Assembly (NCBI GenBank): GCA_021767305.1
Contig: JAASTL010000025.1
Location: 1-7,957 of the forward strand
Reading direction: 5' to 3'
Source: Piscirickettsiaceae bacterium
Lineage (GTDB): Bacteria; Pseudomonadota; Gammaproteobacteria; Thiomicrospirales; Thiomicrospiraceae
DNA length: 7,957 bases
Shown: in pieces, positions 5,746 through 7,957 of the stretch
Layout: every line of letters starts with the position of its first letter
Numbering within the stretch: position 1 is the first letter of the stretch
The notes under the pieces: model-generated
Database searches by the model: none
Seen by the model: only the letters and a program-made list of their open reading frames with translations
Told to the model about the DNA's origin: nothing
Translations under genes and position numbers: made by a program

Positions 5746-7116
5746 ATGAAATATGATTATGATGTGATTGCCATCGGGGCAGGAAGTGGCGGACTTTCTG
5801 TGGTTGAACGTGCCGCTGAATACGGAAAAAAATGTGCCGTGGTTGAAGCGAAAAAACTCGGTGGAACCTGCGTCAACATTGGTTGTGTACCTAAAAAAGT
5901 CATGTGGTTTGGAGCGCACATCGCCGAGGCGCTGCGCGATGCTCCGGATTTTGGCTTTGATCTAGAGCAAAAAGGTTTTGACTGGGCAACGCTGGTTGCC
6001 AAACGTGAGCAGTATATTTCTAACATCACCACTTGGTATGGTGGCTACATGAAAGACTGTGGTGTTGATGTTTTGGAAGGCTGGGGAAGTTTTGTTGATG
6101 CGCATACGGTATCGGTTGATGGTAAAGAATACACAGCAGAAACCATTGTCATTGCACCTGGCGGGACGCCAACCGTGCCGCAAGAAACTGAAAATGCAGA
6201 ATTAGGTATTACTTCTGATGGTTTCTTTGCGTTAAAAGAACAGCCAAAGAAAGTGGCGGTTATTGGGAGTGGTTATATTGCTGTTGAACTTGCCGGTGTA
6301 TTGCAAGCCTTAGGCACCGACACCAGTTTATTAAGCCGTAAAGATTTAGTGTTACGTGGCTTTGACGATATGATTCGCGAAACCTTGACCGATGCCATGA
6401 TTACTTCCGGTATCCATAAAGAGTATCACTTTAAAGTTAAAAAGCTGATTAAAGCTGACGACGGTACCATTACGGTTGAAAGTGAAGATGGCCAGCACCT
6501 AGAAGGTTTTGATGAAGTAATTTGGGCGGTAGGTCGAAATACGTTAATTGAACCGCTTAAGTTGGAAAATGCCGGCTTAAGTGCTAATGGACGTGGTTTC
6601 ATTGATGTGGATGATTACCATAAGACTGCGGTAGATAATATCTACGCAATTGGTGATGTCACTGGGCAAGCGCCACTAACACCTGTGGCTATTCGTGCCG
6701 GTCGTTATTTGGCAGAACGTCTATACAACAATAAAACCGATATCAAAATGGACCTGTCCAAAGTGCCAACCGTGGTGTTCTCTCACCCGCCAGTAGGTAC
6801 CATCGGTTTGGCAGAACATGATGCGCGTAGCCAGTATGGTCACGATAACGTTAAGGTTTATGATTCCGTCTTTACCCCAATGCGTTATGCCTTTACTGAG
6901 CACCAAATCAAAACTGCTTTAAAGCTGGTTTGTGTGGGTGAAGAGCAAAAAGTAGTGGGCATTCATATTGTTGGTGATGGTGCCGATGAAATGCTGCAAG
7001 GTTTTGCCGTAGCGGTGCAAATGGGCGCAACCAAGGCGGATTTGGATGCTACCATTGCCATTCACCCTTCTAGCTCAGAAGAGTTGGTGACCATGCGCCC
7101 AATGATTTTTAGATAA
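5746..7116 (+). CDS. gor: Glutathione reductase (NADPH-type; possibly acting on glutathione amide disulfide)
   Basis: The 456-residue FAD enzyme reduces glutathione disulfide in the cytoplasm. Seen in order: FAD motif GAGSGG (11-16); redox disulfide in [13 protein letters not shown] (39-51, Cys42 and Cys47); NADPH Rossmann GSGYIA (174-179) with Arg198 and Arg204, the 2'-phosphate-binding pair of E. coli Gor, both kept; FAD contact AIGDVTG (301-307); and the C-terminal HPSSSEE with catalytic His440 and Glu445. Length fits the family (450 in E. coli). Arg320 matches human Arg347, but Glu21 stands where human GR has Arg37 and E. coli has Asn21, an acidic change in the glutathione-binding pocket. 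The ATG at 5746 has AGGA at 5735-5738. It lies 187 bases behind the peroxidase it would supply with reduced glutathione, but a terminator separates them, so it probably has its own promoter or depends on readthrough. Confidence 0.93.
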   Translation: MKYDYDVIAIGAGSGGLSVVERAAEYGKKCAVVEAKKLGGTCVNIGCVPKKVMWFGAHIAEALRDAPDFGFDLEQKGFDWATLVAKREQYISNITTWYGGYMKDCGVDVLEGWGSFVDAHTVSVDGKEYTAETIVIAPGGTPTVPQETENAELGITSDGFFALKEQPKKVAVIGSGYIAVELAGVLQALGTDTSLLSRKDLVLRGFDDMIRETLTDAMITSGIHKEYHFKVKKLIKADDGTITVESEDGQHLEGFDEVIWAVGRNTLIEPLKLENAGLSANGRGFIDVDDYHKTAVDNIYAIGDVTGQAPLTPVAIRAGRYLAERLYNNKTDIKMDLSKVPTVVFSHPPVGTIGLAEHDARSQYGHDNVKVYDSVFTPMRYAFTEHQIKTALKLVCVGEEQKVVGIHIVGDGADEMLQGFAVAVQMGATKADLDATIAIHPSSSEELVTMRPMIFR

Positions 7117-7165
7117 GATGCGAAAATAAGGTTTTAGTCATCAGTAAGTCATTTGAATAAATACC

Positions 7166-7192
7166 AAAAAGGGGCTTTTAAGCCCCTTTTTT
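7166..7192. terminator. Bidirectional intrinsic terminator between gor and the PilZ genes
   Basis: AAAAAGGGGC (7166-7175) pairs perfectly with GCCCCTTTTT (7182-7191) around a short TTTTAA loop. T6 follows on the plus strand and T5 on the minus strand, so it can stop both gor and the converging PilZ transcript. Confidence 0.9.
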
Positions 7193-7243
7193 AATACTGA
7201 CCAAGTGTAAAGTTCTTGGCACCTTAATTTAATAATGTTGGTC

Positions 7244-7281
7244 TACAAATCTTAACTTACAAGTCTTGGTTTACAACTCTT
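7244..7281. repeat. Three tandem 14-bp repeats at the 3' end of the PilZ gene
   Basis: TACAAnTCTT occurs at 7244-7253, 7258-7267 and 7272-7281, exactly 14 bases apart, differing at one base (A, G, C). The last copy covers the stop and final codons of the minus-strand PilZ gene; the other two lie just beyond the stop. It looks like slippage duplication of the gene end. Confidence 0.5.
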
Positions 7282-7669
7282 CAGCTGCCATGCCGCCGGG
7301 TTCAATCGTATTAAAGAATTTGGTGTATTCGACCGACTTTTCTTCAATGCTGCCACCGATGTAATATTCAAAATCGACTTCTCGGCAGGAACGCACATGC
7401 ACTTTTAAGTCCACTGGAACCAGTGTATTGGCGGATTTTCTTTCAAAGGTGATTTTAATTTCTTCGTCGGTATTAAGTGGAACTGCGGAAAGAAAACCAA
7501 TGCCGCTGGAAGACAAATTAATAATGGTGGTGTAAACCGTATGACCATGTTTCATCAAGATAGATGGCAGATGAGCAGGTAAGCGCGCTTCTCTTCTACG
7601 CTCAATATACTCTTTACTGCTATGGCTAGCCTGCGGTCTGAGTAAGTGTTTTTTAGTCGACGAATTCAT
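7271..7669 (-). CDS. PilZ-domain protein, probable c-di-GMP receptor
   Basis: The 132-residue cytoplasmic product is a single PilZ domain with short extensions. Both c-di-GMP-binding signatures are intact: RxxxR as R25-R-E-A-R29 in a cluster of basic residues, and [D/N]xSxxG as N51-L-S-S-S-G56 followed by IGFL. The closing strand DFEYYIGGSI (99-108) is also typical. Such proteins bind the second messenger and alter motility, attachment or exopolysaccharide output through partners; the partner here is unknown. No catalytic or membrane segment is present. The ATG (complement of 7667-7669) has only a weak site upstream (GGAACAAG on the minus strand). It is downstream of, and on the same strand as, a second PilZ gene (71-base gap), and ends toward the bidirectional terminator at 7166-7192. 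Confidence 0.85.
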   Translation of the reverse strand: MNSSTKKHLLRPQASHSSKEYIERRREARLPAHLPSILMKHGHTVYTTIINLSSSGIGFLSAVPLNTDEEIKITFERKSANTLVPVDLKVHVRSCREVDFEYYIGGSIEEKSVEYTKFFNTIEPGGMAAEEL

Positions 7670-7740
7670 CTTGCTTGTTCCATAAACAATTGGATTTGAT
7701 TTTACCAGTCATCGAAAAAAGCGCATAGAGTTAAATTTCT

Positions 7741-7957
7741 TTACTCTAAATTATCAAAAACGCTTAAGTACTTTTGCGTTGGTATATCAAGTTTTAAACC
7801 TATGTGATGTTGATGCTCATAGGCAATGGAGTGCATGACCTCAGCTTTAAACTGAAACGACTGAAGTTGGTTTTGTAATTTATCCGGTAAATCAAAATGC
7901 ACTTCAATTGTACTGTGTAAAGACGGGCTCGCATCTGCCATTAAACCAATTCCGTTA
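7741..7957 (-). CDS. Second PilZ-domain protein (5' end outside the window)
   Basis: The minus-strand frame runs from TAA (7741-7743) to the window edge. The apparent ATG at 7939-7941 is internal, because the frame continues upstream as N-G-I-G-L before it, and NGIGL fits the end of the PilZ [D/N]xSxxG motif followed by the I/L strand. The visible 71 residues contain the second half of the domain: strand TIEVHFDLP, strand FQFKAEVMHSI and the characteristic closing HHIGLKLDI. The first arginine motif is out of view, so c-di-GMP binding cannot be judged. It lies directly upstream of the complete PilZ gene, suggesting a two-gene unit or tandem duplication with strong divergence. Confidence 0.7.
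   Translation of the reverse strand, partial: NGIGLMADASPSLHSTIEVHFDLPDKLQNQLQSFQFKAEVMHSIAYEHQHHIGLKLDIPTQKYLSVFDNLE

Noticed and set aside
4824..7116. Naming the redox pair garB and garA outright
   Set aside because: The reductase keeps both NADPH-binding arginines, unlike the NADH-preferring GarA, and glutathione amide use cannot be shown from sequence alone; Glu21 is only suggestive.
7939..7941. ATG as the start of the second PilZ protein
   Set aside because: The frame continues upstream to the window edge with NGIGL, part of the PilZ core, so this methionine is internal.
1..7957. Mobile element, CRISPR array, tRNA or defence system
   Set aside because: I found no transposase, terminal repeats, regularly spaced repeats with unique spacers, tRNA-like cloverleaf or defence gene on either strand.

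Overview
The window is an ordinary-looking chromosomal stretch of a moderately AT-rich gammaproteobacterium. Protein style (MnmC C-terminus, peroxiredoxin-glutaredoxin hybrid, glutathione reductase, PilZ proteins) would suit a sulfur oxidiser of the Thiomicrospira/Hydrogenovibrio/Thiomicrorhabdus kind, but that placement is an inference from general protein character, not a measured match. I see no mobile element, tRNA, rRNA or CRISPR array.

Layout, left to right. (1) 1-617 is the 3' end of mnmC, the tRNA wobble-uridine modification enzyme. (2) 717-1655 and 1710-1943 encode two unrecognised envelope proteins: a 312-residue protein with a signal peptide and a 77-residue single-pass membrane protein. 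(3) 2095-2838 and 2835-4028 form a translationally coupled pair: a short CinA-like (MoCF-domain) protein and a YhiN/HI0933-family flavoprotein, whose stop and start share ATGA. (4) 4070-4525 encodes an unrecognised 151-residue helical protein behind a near-consensus sigma-70 promoter that lies inside the end of the flavoprotein gene; a probable intrinsic terminator follows it. (5) 4526-4823 is a 298-base intergenic regulatory region with an OxyR-type operator and two candidate promoters. (6) 4824-5558 encodes a Prx5-glutaredoxin fusion peroxidase, and 5746-7116 encodes glutathione reductase. Together they form a peroxide-defence module: the peroxidase is reduced by glutathione through its glutaredoxin domain, and the reductase regenerates glutathione from NADPH. 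A structured spacer with a strong terminator separates the two genes. (7) A bidirectional terminator at 7166-7192 divides this rightward block from two leftward PilZ (c-di-GMP receptor) genes, one complete (7271-7669) and one cut by the window edge (7741-7957).

The most interesting points are the OxyR-like site placed directly against the -35 region of the peroxidase gene, the mixed substrate/cofactor signature of the glutathione reductase (both NADPH-type arginines, but a glutamate where human enzyme has a GSSG-binding arginine, which recalls glutathione amide reductases), the double RNA structure between the two redox genes, and the pair of unrecognised envelope proteins.
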